From: an uncultured Opitutales bacterium
Lineage (GTDB): Bacteria; Verrucomicrobiota; Verrucomicrobiia; Opitutales; Intestinicryptomonadaceae
Assembly: GCA_944389885.1 (NCBI GenBank)
Contig: CALXNZ010000003.1
Location: 115,966 to 179,965 of the forward strand
Reading direction: 5' to 3'
Length of the DNA: 64,000 bases
Part shown: positions 54,658 through 62,481 of the stretch, piece after piece
Layout of the letters: each line of letters begins with the position of its first letter
How positions within the stretch are numbered: position 1 is the stretch's first letter
The notes under the pieces: generated by a model
Databases searched by the model: none
Seen by the model: only the letters and a program-made list of their open reading frames with translations
Told to the model about the DNA's origin: nothing
Position numbers and translations under genes: made by a program

Positions 54658-55809
54658 TTATTTTAGACCCGCTTCCACGGATTCGCATACATATTCGAGT
54701 TCGTCTTTGCTTATGTATGAATGTATGGGAAGCCTGAGCATGGCCTTTGCGGAAAATTCGGCTACGGGGAGCTTTACGTCGGGGCAGCCCAACTGTTTTG
54801 CCATGGGGCATGTGTGAAGTGGAACGTAGTGGGAATTTGATGATATTTCCCTCTTGGCGAGAAAATCGGCAAGCTCTTTTGTTCTTTTTTCGGATTCGGT
54901 TATAATGTAAAAAATGTGGCCGTTTGTCCTGCAGGAGTCCGGAATGCAGCCTGTCTTTATGAGGCCTTTCTTCTCGAGCGGGGCAAGGGCTTCTTTGTAA
55001 AAATTCCACGCCTCGACGCGCTTCCGCGTCAGCTCTTCAGTGTGCGGCAACTGTGCCGCCAGAAAGGCCGCCGACAATTCCGACGGTATATAGCTGCTTC
55101 CCAAATCCACCCAAGTATATTTGTCTATTTTGCCTTTTAAAAAGTGTATTCGGTTTGTGCCCTTTTCCCGTATGAAATTTGCGCGGTCGGTGGCGCTTAC
55201 ATTCCTGTTGGGGGCGGTTTCCATATTTACAATCAAGGCTCCGCCCTCCCCGCAGACTACATTTTTTGTGCCGTGAAAACTTAGCGAGCCCAAGTCTCCT
55301 ATGCTTCCGAGCGGCTTGTCTTTGTAAAAGGCGAAGAATCCCTGGGCGGCATCCTCTACAACGAGCAGGTTATGGCGTTTGGCTATATCCATTATAGTGT
55401 CCATTTCGCACGCCACCCCCGCGTAGTGAACAGGCACTATTGCACGCGTCTTTGGAGTTATTAGCTCTTCTATCTTGGTCTCGTCGATATTCAGGGTGTC
55501 GGCGCGTATATCGCAGAACACAGGCTTTGCCCCGCGCAGCACAAAAGCGCTCACCGTTGAAACAAATGTATAGGTCGGCACTATGATTTCGTCGCCGGGC
55601 TTTATGTCGCAGAGCATTGCGGCCATTTCCAGGGACGCCGTGCATGAGTTCGTGAGCAGGCTTGGTCTCCCCGCGCAAAATCCCGATATTAGCGACTCGC
55701 AAACGCCCATGAATTTTCCGCCTCCCTGAAGGGGCCCGGACGATATTGCCGTGCGGATATTTTCAATTTCCCCTCCGCATATTGGGGGTTTATTAAAAGG
55801 TACTTTCAT
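54658..55809 (-). CDS. WecE/RffA-like sugar-nucleotide aminotransferase
   Basis: 383 residues, DegT/DnrJ/EryC1 family. It matches the dTDP-4-amino-4,6-dideoxygalactose transaminase pattern closely: VPFNKPPICGGEIE at the start, SCTASLEMAAMLCDIKPGDEI, FVSTVSAFVLRGAKPVFCDIR, VHYAGVACEMDTIM, VEDAAQGFFA and the PLP lysine in HGTKNVVCGEGGA, then FIREKGTNR and IDKYTWVDLGSSYIPSELS. The usual enterobacterial-common-antigen neighbours are absent, so the amino sugar most likely goes into another surface glycan. A DegT enzyme is also what GnnB (2,3-diamino lipid A) would be, but the similarity is to WecE. Confidence 0.88.
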   Translation of the reverse strand: MKVPFNKPPICGGEIENIRTAISSGPLQGGGKFMGVCESLISGFCAGRPSLLTNSCTASLEMAAMLCDIKPGDEIIVPTYTFVSTVSAFVLRGAKPVFCDIRADTLNIDETKIEELITPKTRAIVPVHYAGVACEMDTIMDIAKRHNLLVVEDAAQGFFAFYKDKPLGSIGDLGSLSFHGTKNVVCGEGGALIVNMETAPNRNVSATDRANFIREKGTNRIHFLKGKIDKYTWVDLGSSYIPSELSAAFLAAQLPHTEELTRKRVEAWNFYKEALAPLEKKGLIKTGCIPDSCRTNGHIFYIITESEKRTKELADFLAKREISSNSHYVPLHTCPMAKQLGCPDVKLPVAEFSAKAMLRLPIHSYISKDELEYVCESVEAGLK

Positions 55810-55886
55810 ACAAAATCTTATTTCTCCGACAAAAACCTTTTTTCACAATCTTTCAAAACAATTTCTATATTTTATCATTTTTAAAT

Positions 55887-55915
55887 TTGACACTCTAATT
55901 TTGTACATATATTCT
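55887..55915 (+). promoter_or_regulatory. Promoter of the ADP-ribosylglycohydrolase-like gene
   Basis: TTGACA (55887-55892), a 17-base spacer, TATTCT (55910-55915). The gap to the ATG at 55941 is 25 bases and contains the Shine-Dalgarno. Confidence 0.6.
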
Positions 55916-55925
55916 AAGACACATT

Positions 55926-55933
55926 AAGGAGGA
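55926..55933 (+). promoter_or_regulatory. Shine-Dalgarno of the ADP-ribosylglycohydrolase-like gene
   Basis: AAGGAGGA ends seven bases before the ATG at 55941, near perfect. Confidence 0.8.
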
Positions 55934-55940
55934 TTTTATT

Positions 55941-56981
55941 ATGGCTATTGGAAATATTAAGGATAGATTTTACGGCGCTTGGTGGGGAGCGTTTCTCGGC
56001 GATGCAATAGCAATGCCGACACACGGTTATACGTCGAGATTTCTCGCTTCCGACTATGGCCAGATAGAGGATATGGTAGATGCTAAATCCCCGCATCCGG
56101 AGAACGTGATGGTTTCGATACGCGTGCCTTCGCTTTCACCCGAAAACGACTTCATGGGAGAAGGGCGCCGCGCTCTTTGGTCTAAGAACGGAACGCATCC
56201 GCACGAAGGATTCAAGGCCGGCCAGAATACTCTTCCCATGTTGTTGGCGCTGCATCTGGCGGCGTCAATGTGCGAAATCGGAGGTTTTGACAGAGAAAAA
56301 TGGATGGAGAGATACCGCTATGTAATGACGTCTCCGGGAGCGCATTCTGATACTTTTATTCCCACAATGCATCGCATGTATTTTGAAAATCGCCAGCTGG
56401 GGAGGGATACGCACAGCAACGGTTGCGCAAATGCTCATATGAGCGACGCCGTAATATTTATTCCTTTAATGCTTTATGTGATGAAAAGCCCAGACAAGGC
56501 CCAAATCGACATTCAAAGGGCGTTTCATATATTTACTACCGGCGAATCTGGTTTTAATACGGCTTATTTTATCGGTGAGTTGATAGCCCTTATCGCCCGC
56601 GGCGCGACTCTTGAAGACGCAATGTACACTATAATGACCCCCGATAGGCATTTCTCCCTGGCTTTCCCATATAGGCGCTGGATTAAAAACCGCGATGACG
56701 AGCAGGCTATCGCCGCTACGGGACGTCTGGCCGTTATAGAGGAATCCATGCCATTGAGCCTTTACCTCTCGCTAAAATATGGCTCGGATATAAAGCATGC
56801 CCTATGCGTAAATGCAAATATAGGCGGAGATACTACCGGCAGAGGCGCCATTATGGGAATGATTCTCGGCGCCCAAACGGGATTTTCCAATTTGCCGAAA
56901 GATATGTTGGCAAAATTGAGTTTTTCGGGAGAAATTGCCGCTCTTGCGGACATGCTTTATAAACTCTGCTGCTATCGTTAG
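55941..56981 (+). CDS. ADP-ribosylglycohydrolase-fold protein, divergent
   Basis: 346 residues, all-helical DraG/ARH fold: FYGAWWGAFLGDAIAMPTHG near the N-terminus and NANIGGDTTGRGAIMGMILGA near the C-terminus match the family. Two usual metal-binding motifs are changed: the N-terminal TDDT position reads GQNT, and the C-terminal GGDTDT reads GGDTTG. Normal members remove ADP-ribose from proteins or DNA or process related nucleotides; this one may be inactive or act on another ligand. No signal peptide. It has its own strong promoter and Shine-Dalgarno, is divergent from wecE and is convergent with mntP. Confidence 0.8.
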   Translation: MAIGNIKDRFYGAWWGAFLGDAIAMPTHGYTSRFLASDYGQIEDMVDAKSPHPENVMVSIRVPSLSPENDFMGEGRRALWSKNGTHPHEGFKAGQNTLPMLLALHLAASMCEIGGFDREKWMERYRYVMTSPGAHSDTFIPTMHRMYFENRQLGRDTHSNGCANAHMSDAVIFIPLMLYVMKSPDKAQIDIQRAFHIFTTGESGFNTAYFIGELIALIARGATLEDAMYTIMTPDRHFSLAFPYRRWIKNRDDEQAIAATGRLAVIEESMPLSLYLSLKYGSDIKHALCVNANIGGDTTGRGAIMGMILGAQTGFSNLPKDMLAKLSFSGEIAALADMLYKLCCYR

Positions 56982-57005
56982 CATTTTATATTTATCGGGA
57001 TTATC

Positions 57006-57028
57006 GCCTTGCGGTGAGTGTGCAAGGC
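57006..57028 (+). terminator. Hairpin terminator after the ADP-ribosylglycohydrolase-like gene
   Basis: GCCTTGC (57006-57012) pairs with GCAAGGC (57022-57028) across a nine-base loop, followed by a pyrimidine-rich tract. It lies 25 bases after the stop and before the end of mntP, so it may serve both directions. Confidence 0.5.
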
Positions 57029-57086
57029 CGCTTCTTTCGTCATTATTTTTGATATAATTTTGCCGCGTACAGTCCGCAGGGAAGGG

Positions 57087-57659
57087 CTATGTAAGCAATT
57101 CCGATACTATGATTTTCAACCCTATAAACATCAATACGCCCCCGCCTACGATTTCTACCTTGCTCCCAAATTTACCGCCGATTTTCGCTCCGAACTTTAT
57201 GCCGGATAAAGATACGGCAAACGTCACAAGCCCTATTACAATGGAAGGGTATAATATTGACGTTGCGGTGCAAGCCAGGGATATTCCTGCGGCAAGAGCG
57301 TCTATGCTTGTGGCTATGGACAATGCAAATAGTGTCCCCCATTTTAGTGGGCATATAAAATTCGCGCAGTCGCGCTCGTCTTCTGCGAATAAAGCCTCGC
57401 GTATCATGTTGAACCCTATGAATTCAAGAAGTGCAAACGCTATCCAGTGGTCGAATGCCTCTATAAATTCGTAGGCAAGCCTTGCGCATATATAGCCGAG
57501 TATAGGCATTAACATCTGAAAAATGCCAAAAGATACCGAAACAACCAAGGCGTTGCCCAGAGGAAGCCGTTTGCATGCGGTTATTCCGCAAGCTATGGAT
57601 ACAGCAAAGGCGTCCATGGATAATGCCAGGGCAAGTAATAGTATTTCCGCATTACTCAT
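57087..57659 (-). CDS. mntP: Manganese efflux pump MntP
   Basis: 190 residues, six predicted membrane helices. The N-terminal LLALALSMDAFAVSIACGI and the mirror-image second half ALSIATSIDALAAGISLAC contain the paired acidic residues (SMDAF and SIDAL) that are the signature of MntP. It exports Mn2+ from the cytosol. In E. coli it is controlled by a Mn-sensing riboswitch, but I saw no yybP-ykoY-like leader here. It is divergent from the aminotransferase gene. Confidence 0.92.
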   Translation of the reverse strand: MSNAEILLLALALSMDAFAVSIACGITACKRLPLGNALVVSVSFGIFQMLMPILGYICARLAYEFIEAFDHWIAFALLEFIGFNMIREALFAEDERDCANFICPLKWGTLFALSIATSIDALAAGISLACTATSILYPSIVIGLVTFAVSLSGIKFGAKIGGKFGSKVEIVGGGVLMFIGLKIIVSELLT

Positions 57660-57847
57660 AAAGTTTTACAGTTTGTCCAATCGATACTTGCCAATCAATA
57701 TCAAAATAGTTTTTGCAGGATACTTTTGCGCTTTTAGGAGATTTTTTTGTATTTTTGGACAAAATTGTATCTTTTCTTAATTGTTTAGTAAAAAAGATTG
57801 CTTATTACCCGATAAGGCCTTTGCTATCTCCTCGAATTTTATTGCGT

Positions 57848-59026
57848 ATGAATGGCAGACTATCAAACTGGGCGTCAAATATAGCTCCTTCCCCGACTCT
57901 TGTGGTTGACGGAAAATCCAAAAAATTGAAGGCCGAGGGAAAAGACGTGTGCGGCTTCGGGGCGGGTGAGCCTGATTTCGACACCCCGTCCTTCATTAAG
58001 GAGGCCTGCGCAAAGGCAATTCGCGACGGGAAGACAAAATATATTCCGGCGTCCGGACTGCCGGCTTTGCGCCAAGCTTTGGCTGATTTTTATGTGGAAA
58101 GAGGCGTTCCCAATGTGAAAGCCCCAAATATTATTGTCAGCCCCGGAGGAAAATTTAGCTGCTATCTTGCCATAAAGGCCGTCGTTTCTCCCGGAGACGA
58201 AGTTATCATACCGTCGCCATATTGGGTTAGCTATCCGGAAATGGTGAAACTCTGCGGCGGAGTCCCCGTATTCGTGGCTGCCGACGATTCCGCAGACTTT
58301 AAAGTTTCGGCTTCGCAAATAAAGGCCGCCATGACGGAAAAAACAAAACTTATAATTTTAAATAGTCCGTCAAATCCCACCGGCGCAGTTTATACCGGAG
58401 ACGAACTCTCTGAAATAGTAAAATTGGCGGTGGAAAAAAGAATTTTCGTAATGGCGGACGAAATTTACTCCTTCCTCACTTACGACGGCAAAAAAGCTGT
58501 GTGCGCGGCTTCGGTTTGCGAACAGGCAAGAGATTGGGTAATAGTGACTTCCGGATTCAGTAAAACTTATGCCATGACAGGCTGGAGGCTCGGAACTATG
58601 TGCGCCCCCGACGATATCGCGGCCGCCGCGGCGAGCATTCAAAGCCAGACTACTTCCAACGCCACAAGCTTTGCCCAGTTCGGGGCTCTCGCAGTATTTG
58701 AAAACAGGGATTTGGCATCGGTAGCCGTGTCTGAAATGCTCGCGTCTTTCGACCGCCGCAGATTGATGCTTCTAAACGGCTTAAATTCCATAAAAGGCAT
58801 AAGTTGCCGCAGGGCCGAAGGAGCTTTTTATCTCTTCCCGAATATTTCGTCATTTGGATTGTCGTCCACGGATTTCTGCTCGAAGATATTAGACGAAGAG
58901 CTTGTAGCCATAGTTCCGGGAATAGCTTTCGGCGCCGACGGCAATGTGCGCTTTAGCTATGCTGTGTCTGATTCCGTTATCGAAAAGGGCTTGGAGCGCA
59001 TGGCGAGATTTTGCGCGAAACTCTGA
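57848..59026 (+). CDS. Aspartate-type aminotransferase (class I/II)
   Basis: 392 residues from the ATG at 57848, which matches the family start ([33 protein letters not shown]); upstream in-frame starts are unlikely. PLP enzyme of subgroup I-gamma: [16 protein letters not shown] (arginine-binding loop), [23 protein letters not shown] and the PLP lysine in [15 protein letters not shown]. It transaminates aspartate, and possibly prephenate, with 2-oxoglutarate in the cytosol. tsaE follows 49 bases later on the same strand. Confidence 0.9.
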   Translation: MNGRLSNWASNIAPSPTLVVDGKSKKLKAEGKDVCGFGAGEPDFDTPSFIKEACAKAIRDGKTKYIPASGLPALRQALADFYVERGVPNVKAPNIIVSPGGKFSCYLAIKAVVSPGDEVIIPSPYWVSYPEMVKLCGGVPVFVAADDSADFKVSASQIKAAMTEKTKLIILNSPSNPTGAVYTGDELSEIVKLAVEKRIFVMADEIYSFLTYDGKKAVCAASVCEQARDWVIVTSGFSKTYAMTGWRLGTMCAPDDIAAAAASIQSQTTSNATSFAQFGALAVFENRDLASVAVSEMLASFDRRRLMLLNGLNSIKGISCRRAEGAFYLFPNISSFGLSSTDFCSKILDEELVAIVPGIAFGADGNVRFSYAVSDSVIEKGLERMARFCAKL

Positions 59027-59075
59027 TCAGAAGGGCGGTAATTGAAAAATTGCGGTTTTGCGCCGTTCCTCTACG

Positions 59076-59528
59076 ATGAAATCAAAAGATTCTGTGCTGG
59101 AAATACTGCGTGGAGGTTTTGTTAGCGCAAGCCCCGAAGACACTGTCGGCATGGCGGAAAAACTTTCTTCCGAAATTTCCGCCGGTTCTTTTTTGGCCTT
59201 ATACGGGGATCTCGGCACGGGAAAAACTACTTTTGTAAAGGGACTTGCCCGCGGCTTGGGAGTTCGCGGTACGGTTAAAAGTCCGTCGTTCGGGGTATAT
59301 TCGATTTACGACGCCGAAGCCGGTGTTAAGCTTGTGCATGTTGACGCTTATAGGCTTCGCGGCTCCGAAGATTTCGACAATTTGCTTATAGACGAAATTG
59401 TTTCGGAGCCTAAGATTGTATGCGCAGAGTGGGCAAATATAATAGCGGAATCCATACCTGAAGATTCCTTGCGCTTATATTTTTCCACTGACGGAAATTT
59501 GCACAGGATAGAGTTGCGCGATTCTTAG
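59076..59528 (+). CDS. tsaE: tRNA threonylcarbamoyladenosine biosynthesis ATPase TsaE
   Basis: 150 residues from the ATG at 59076 (a TTG at 59058 would add six). P-loop YGDLGTGKTTFVKGLARGLG (residues ~43-62), the switch SPSFGVYSIYDAE, then HVDAYRL and CAEWANIIAESIP. It supports the TsaBDE complex that makes t6A in ANN-decoding tRNAs. tsaB and tsaD are not in the window. Its stop codon overlaps the stop of the convergent crcB gene by three bases. Confidence 0.93.
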   Translation: MKSKDSVLEILRGGFVSASPEDTVGMAEKLSSEISAGSFLALYGDLGTGKTTFVKGLARGLGVRGTVKSPSFGVYSIYDAEAGVKLVHVDAYRLRGSEDFDNLLIDEIVSEPKIVCAEWANIIAESIPEDSLRLYFSTDGNLHRIELRDS

Positions 59529-59911
59529 CCGAAGATTTTGGCGCATAGTTCTTCCGCGGCAACAAAGCAAACCATGCCGCATATAAAGGTTGAAAGGGCG
59601 TATGCGGCGCATAGTCGGTATGCGCGCTTTTTTATCATTTGCGTTATCTCTCATACGAGTGATGAGAAAGTGGACAGAGTCGCGCAGAATCCTGCGTTTA
59701 GGAGCATTTCGGCGTTTGCGGACATTCCGTTTGCCCCGGCGTACGCAGTTAAGATTCCGAGTATTATCGATGCGAGCATGTTTGCCGAGAAGGTGCCCCA
59801 TGCAAAACCTGTGCGCGCAGGATTGAACTTTTCCGATAATGCGGCGCGCAAGACAGCTCCAAAGGCTCCGCCTAATGCCGCATAGGCAATCATAATAGCT
59901 TGGGCGTTCAC
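59525..59911 (-). pseudogene. crcB: CrcB (Fluc) fluoride channel gene with an in-frame TGA
   Basis: Starts at a GTG (59911) overlapping the stop of the upstream crcB copy. The frame encodes 128 residues of a four-helix CrcB subunit, but a TGA at 59653-59651 interrupts it after residue 86. Before it: GAFGAVLRAALSEKFNP and the family's GFC..LSTFS; right after it: EITQMIKKRAYRL and the expected fourth helix CAAYALSTFICGMVCFVA, ending at a TAA. The interrupted codon sits one residue before the conserved Glu of TFSTFSxE. It is either a nonsense mutation, a sequencing error or a read-through site. The truncated 86-residue product would lack the last helix. Confidence 0.75.
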
Positions 59912-60327
59912 GACTTTTTCTCCCGTATTTCTTCTTCTCTTGCTTCGGCTGCCGCAAGCTTGAAGAATTCATTAAAAAATCTTACGATGCCGTATGCCGC
60001 GTAAACCGCGAGTAGGCATATCGCGAAATTTGCGATTACATTGATTGCAAAAAGCACAAATTCTCCGCTTCTCAACATTTCAACAGAGTCTTGGGAGAAG
60101 GACGCGAAAATACTTATTCCTCCGCAAAATCCTGCAGCAACCATACTGCGCAGTTCTGGATAAAACTTGTGGGATAATATATTCGCGCATGCGAGAACGA
60201 AGCTGCCTACTATATTGCAAATTATAACCGCCAGAACATGATCGGCCACAATATCGCATATGCCGAAGCGCACCACGGCTCCAACGGCTCCTCCAAGTCC
60301 AATGAGAATAAAATGCAGTTGCCTCAC
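59908..60327 (-). CDS. crcB: CrcB (Fluc) fluoride channel, intact copy
   Basis: 139 residues beginning with GTG at 60327. Four helices; IGLGGAVGAVVRFGI at the N-terminus, NIVGSFVLACANIL, and GFCGGISIFASFSQDSVEML, the fluoride-pathway phenylalanine motif. It exports fluoride across the inner membrane as a dual-topology dimer. Its last bases form the GTGA overlap with the second copy, suggesting a heterodimer-type gene pair. The C-terminus has a charged tail (EAREEEIREKKS) longer than usual. No fluoride riboswitch is visible upstream. Confidence 0.88.
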   Translation of the reverse strand: MRQLHFILIGLGGAVGAVVRFGICDIVADHVLAVIICNIVGSFVLACANILSHKFYPELRSMVAAGFCGGISIFASFSQDSVEMLRSGEFVLFAINVIANFAICLLAVYAAYGIVRFFNEFFKLAAAEAREEEIREKKS

Positions 60328-60423
60328 TTTTTATATATAACGGCTTTATATGAGGTAAAATAATCGGCGAATTGTCAATGCTTTCAAAAGCGGCTTTAAA
60401 CGCTGCGTTTTTTGGCTAAGAAC

Positions 60424-60452
60424 TTGACAATTTATTTTTTGGGTAATACACA
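60424..60452 (+). promoter_or_regulatory. Possible cstA promoter
   Basis: TTGACA (60424-60429), 17 bases, TACACA (60447-60452); an alternative -10, TAATAC, lies three bases earlier. The site is 59 bases before the ATG. Confidence 0.5.
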
Positions 60453-60461
60453 ATTCAGAAT

Positions 60462-60481
60462 GCGCCTTTATATTTAGGCGC
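60462..60481 (+). other. Stem-loop in the cstA leader
   Basis: GCGCCT (60462-60467) pairs with AGGCGC (60476-60481), followed by a T-rich stretch before the ATG at 60511. It could be a small attenuator-like or stabilising structure. It sits downstream of the predicted promoter. Confidence 0.4.
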
Positions 60482-60510
60482 GTAATTTTATTATTCTTTT
60501 TATTATACTT

Positions 60511-61986
60511 ATGGCATTGTTTTTATTGGGATTAGTAATTTTATTTGTCGGATATTTTACATACGGCAAGCTTGTCGAACGCCAGGTTGAACCTGACGGC
60601 AGAATTACCCCCGCTGTAAAATTGCACGACGGCGTGGATTATATCAGTCTCCCGCATTGGAAAAATATGCTGATACAGCTTTTAAATATAGCGGGAGTTG
60701 GGCCTGTCATAGGCGTGATTTTGGGCGTAAAATTTGGAAGCATAGTTTTTATTATAATTCCAATAGGCAATATTATTGCGGGCGCCACGCACGATTTCCT
60801 GTCGGGAATGATGTCCTTGCGCAACGACGGCGCAAATTTGCCGTTTCTTATAAGGGCGAATTTGGGAAAGGTGTATTACGGCATATTTTCGGCGTTTATG
60901 GCCTTTCTTTTGCTGTTGGTCGTGGCCGTATTCATAAATGTTCCGGCAGGGCTGTTTGCGGGAATGATTCCCCTGAAAGGCGTCTTTTGGACCTCTGTGG
61001 TTCTGATATTTGTTTATTATATAGCGGCGACTCTTTTCCCAATAGACAAAATTATAGGCAGAGCCTATCCCGTATTCGGGGCCCTTCTGGTTATTGGGAC
61101 TTTTATAATATTTGTGACCTTGATGATAGAGTGCGCCGGCAATCCCTCATTGCTTGCGGAGAGCGACGCTTTTAGGGCAAATATGTGGAATACCGAAAAC
61201 GGACACCCGATTATTCCGCTCCTTTTTGTGACTATATCTTGCGGTATAATATCGGGATTCCACGCCACACAGTCTCCCATTATTGCGCGGACTATGGTAT
61301 CGGAGAGGCAGGCGAAATCGTCGTTTTATGGAATGATGGTGTTAGAGGGGGTCATAGCCATGATTTGGGCGGCCGCCGGACTTGCGATATACAATATATT
61401 TCCGGAGCAGATGAAAGAGTCCCCGACATCTGTGTTGATAGATATAACCACATATTTCCTCGGCTCCGGAATAGGCGCCATTACAGTGTTGGGTATAATA
61501 ATATTGGCTATCACTTCCGGAGATACCGCCATGCGCAGCCTGCGCTTGAGCATGGCTGAAATTGCTGGAATAAGTCAAAAGAAGATAGGGAGCAGGCTTT
61601 TGTTGTGCATGCCGATTATCGTAATAGTGGCGATACTTTTGTGGTGGTCTAATACGGGCAAGGAGAGCTTCGCCCAATTGTGGAACTATTTTGCATGGGG
61701 GAACCAAGTGCTTGCGGCTTCCACATTGATGGCGGCATCGGTGTGGCTTTTTAGGCGCCGTAAGAACGGCTTGATTGCTATGGTTCCGGGTATGTTCATG
61801 ATGTTTATCGTATTGAGTTATATAATTTGGATATCCCCGACCCACGGAGGGCCTCCCGGATTCGGTTTGGATTTGGAAGTTTCCTATGCTTTGGCGATAA
61901 TATTTACGCTGGCTATATCTGCGTGGGTATGGAAACGCGGACACAAATCGAATCCTAAAAATAGCAAAGGTGATGATAATTTTTGA
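60511..61986 (+). CDS. cstA: CstA-family carbon-starvation / pyruvate or peptide transporter
   Basis: 491 residues with about 13 predicted membrane helices, shorter than the ~700-residue E. coli CstA but similar to the short CstA/BtsT forms. Conserved pieces: FTYGKLVERQVEPD, the DYISLPHWK and GVGPVIGVILG segment, IIAGATHDFLSGMMSLRNDG, and CGIISGFHATQSPIIARTM with the family's conserved HATQ. The family imports peptides or pyruvate. It is divergent from crcB and precedes tRNA-Tyr. The C-terminal CstA extension found in E. coli is not present. Confidence 0.9.
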   Translation: MALFLLGLVILFVGYFTYGKLVERQVEPDGRITPAVKLHDGVDYISLPHWKNMLIQLLNIAGVGPVIGVILGVKFGSIVFIIIPIGNIIAGATHDFLSGMMSLRNDGANLPFLIRANLGKVYYGIFSAFMAFLLLLVVAVFINVPAGLFAGMIPLKGVFWTSVVLIFVYYIAATLFPIDKIIGRAYPVFGALLVIGTFIIFVTLMIECAGNPSLLAESDAFRANMWNTENGHPIIPLLFVTISCGIISGFHATQSPIIARTMVSERQAKSSFYGMMVLEGVIAMIWAAAGLAIYNIFPEQMKESPTSVLIDITTYFLGSGIGAITVLGIIILAITSGDTAMRSLRLSMAEIAGISQKKIGSRLLLCMPIIVIVAILLWWSNTGKESFAQLWNYFAWGNQVLAASTLMAASVWLFRRRKNGLIAMVPGMFMMFIVLSYIIWISPTHGGPPGFGLDLEVSYALAIIFTLAISAWVWKRGHKSNPKNSKGDDNF

Positions 61987-61995
61987 AAAAAAAGC

Positions 61996-62023
61996 TTGAT
62001 GAGGCCATTGCTGAATGTATATT
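61996..62023 (+). promoter_or_regulatory. Promoter of tRNA-Tyr
   Basis: TTGATG (61996-62001), 16 bases, TATATT (62018-62023). The tRNA begins 22 bases further on. Confidence 0.55.
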
Positions 62024-62044
62024 CGCGCTTTCTTTTTTAGAAAA

Positions 62045-62128
62045 GGTAGGGTATCCAAGTGGCTAAAGGGCGCGGACTGTAAATCCGTTCATCTCTGATG
62101 TTCACTGGTTCGAATCCAGTCCCTACCA
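62045..62128 (+). tRNA. tRNA-Tyr (anticodon GTA)
   Basis: 84 bases with a long variable arm. Acceptor stem GGTAGGG / CCCTACC with discriminator A, anticodon loop CTGTAAA giving GTA, and a T-arm ACTGG-TTCGAATC-CAGT. The type II variable arm (CATCTCTGATG) is typical of bacterial tRNA-Tyr. CCA is not encoded at the 3' end. Confidence 0.95.
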
Positions 62129-62136
62129 CATAATTT

Positions 62137-62168
62137 AAAGCCCGCAGGTTTTTAGGCCTGCGGGCTTT
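62137..62168 (+). terminator. Terminator after tRNA-Tyr
   Basis: A perfect 12-bp stem (AAAGCCCGCAGG / CCTGCGGGCTTT) with an eight-base loop, followed by CCTTTTATG, directly downstream of tRNA-Tyr. The A-rich 5' flank lets it act in both directions. Confidence 0.85.
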
Positions 62169-62423
62169 CCTTTTATGCGGATTTTATGCAATTTCCCGAT
62201 ATTGTGGAATGGATAAAATTAAGCGGAAAAATCTTATTTTTTAGCAGCCTTAATTTGGGGCACTCCAAAACTTTTGGAGCATTAGCGGAATTTTAGTTTT
62301 CTGAAAACTTTCCAACCTGCACAGAAAAAATTTCAAATGTTTATTGTTTATTTGAAGTTGCTATGCGTCAATAATATAATTGTTTAATTATACAGCTTGC
62401 AATTCGTCAAATGGAGCGGGCGT
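62169..62423. other. AT-rich gene-free stretch between two terminators
   Basis: About 255 bases lie between the tRNA-Tyr terminator and the gltA terminator, within a 353-base region with no protein gene. I see one short palindrome, CTCCAAAACTTTTGGAG (62263-62279), and no convincing open frame, tRNA or ncRNA. A small RNA cannot be excluded. Confidence 0.4.
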
Positions 62424-62461
62424 AAAAAACGCATTATCAGATGAGTGATAATGCGTTTTTT
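62424..62461 (-). terminator. Strong terminator after gltA
   Basis: A perfect 16-bp stem (AAAAAACGCATTATCA / TGATAATGCGTTTTTT) with a six-base loop. Flanking A and T runs make it work in both directions. It lies 21 bases after the gltA stop codon. Confidence 0.85.
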
Positions 62462-62481
62462 GCTAAATTGGCGCTAATGAC

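Noticed and set aside
54658..55809. The DegT aminotransferase as the GnnB partner of the Gfo/Idh gene near lpxB
   Set aside because: It is 31 kb away and its sequence follows WecE/RffA, not GnnB, as far as I can recall the families.
57660..57847. Manganese (yybP-ykoY) riboswitch before mntP
   Set aside because: The spacer to the divergent aminotransferase contains no matching conserved segments.
59525..60400. TGA read as tryptophan (altered genetic code) to explain the interrupted crcB
   Set aside because: Several other genes in the window end properly at TGA (ruvB, gldA-like, gldG-like, sufS), and tryptophan is encoded by TGG throughout.
60328..60510. Fluoride riboswitch upstream of the crcB pair
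   Set aside because: The leader before the GTG at 60327 is short and AT-rich and lacks the conserved riboswitch core.
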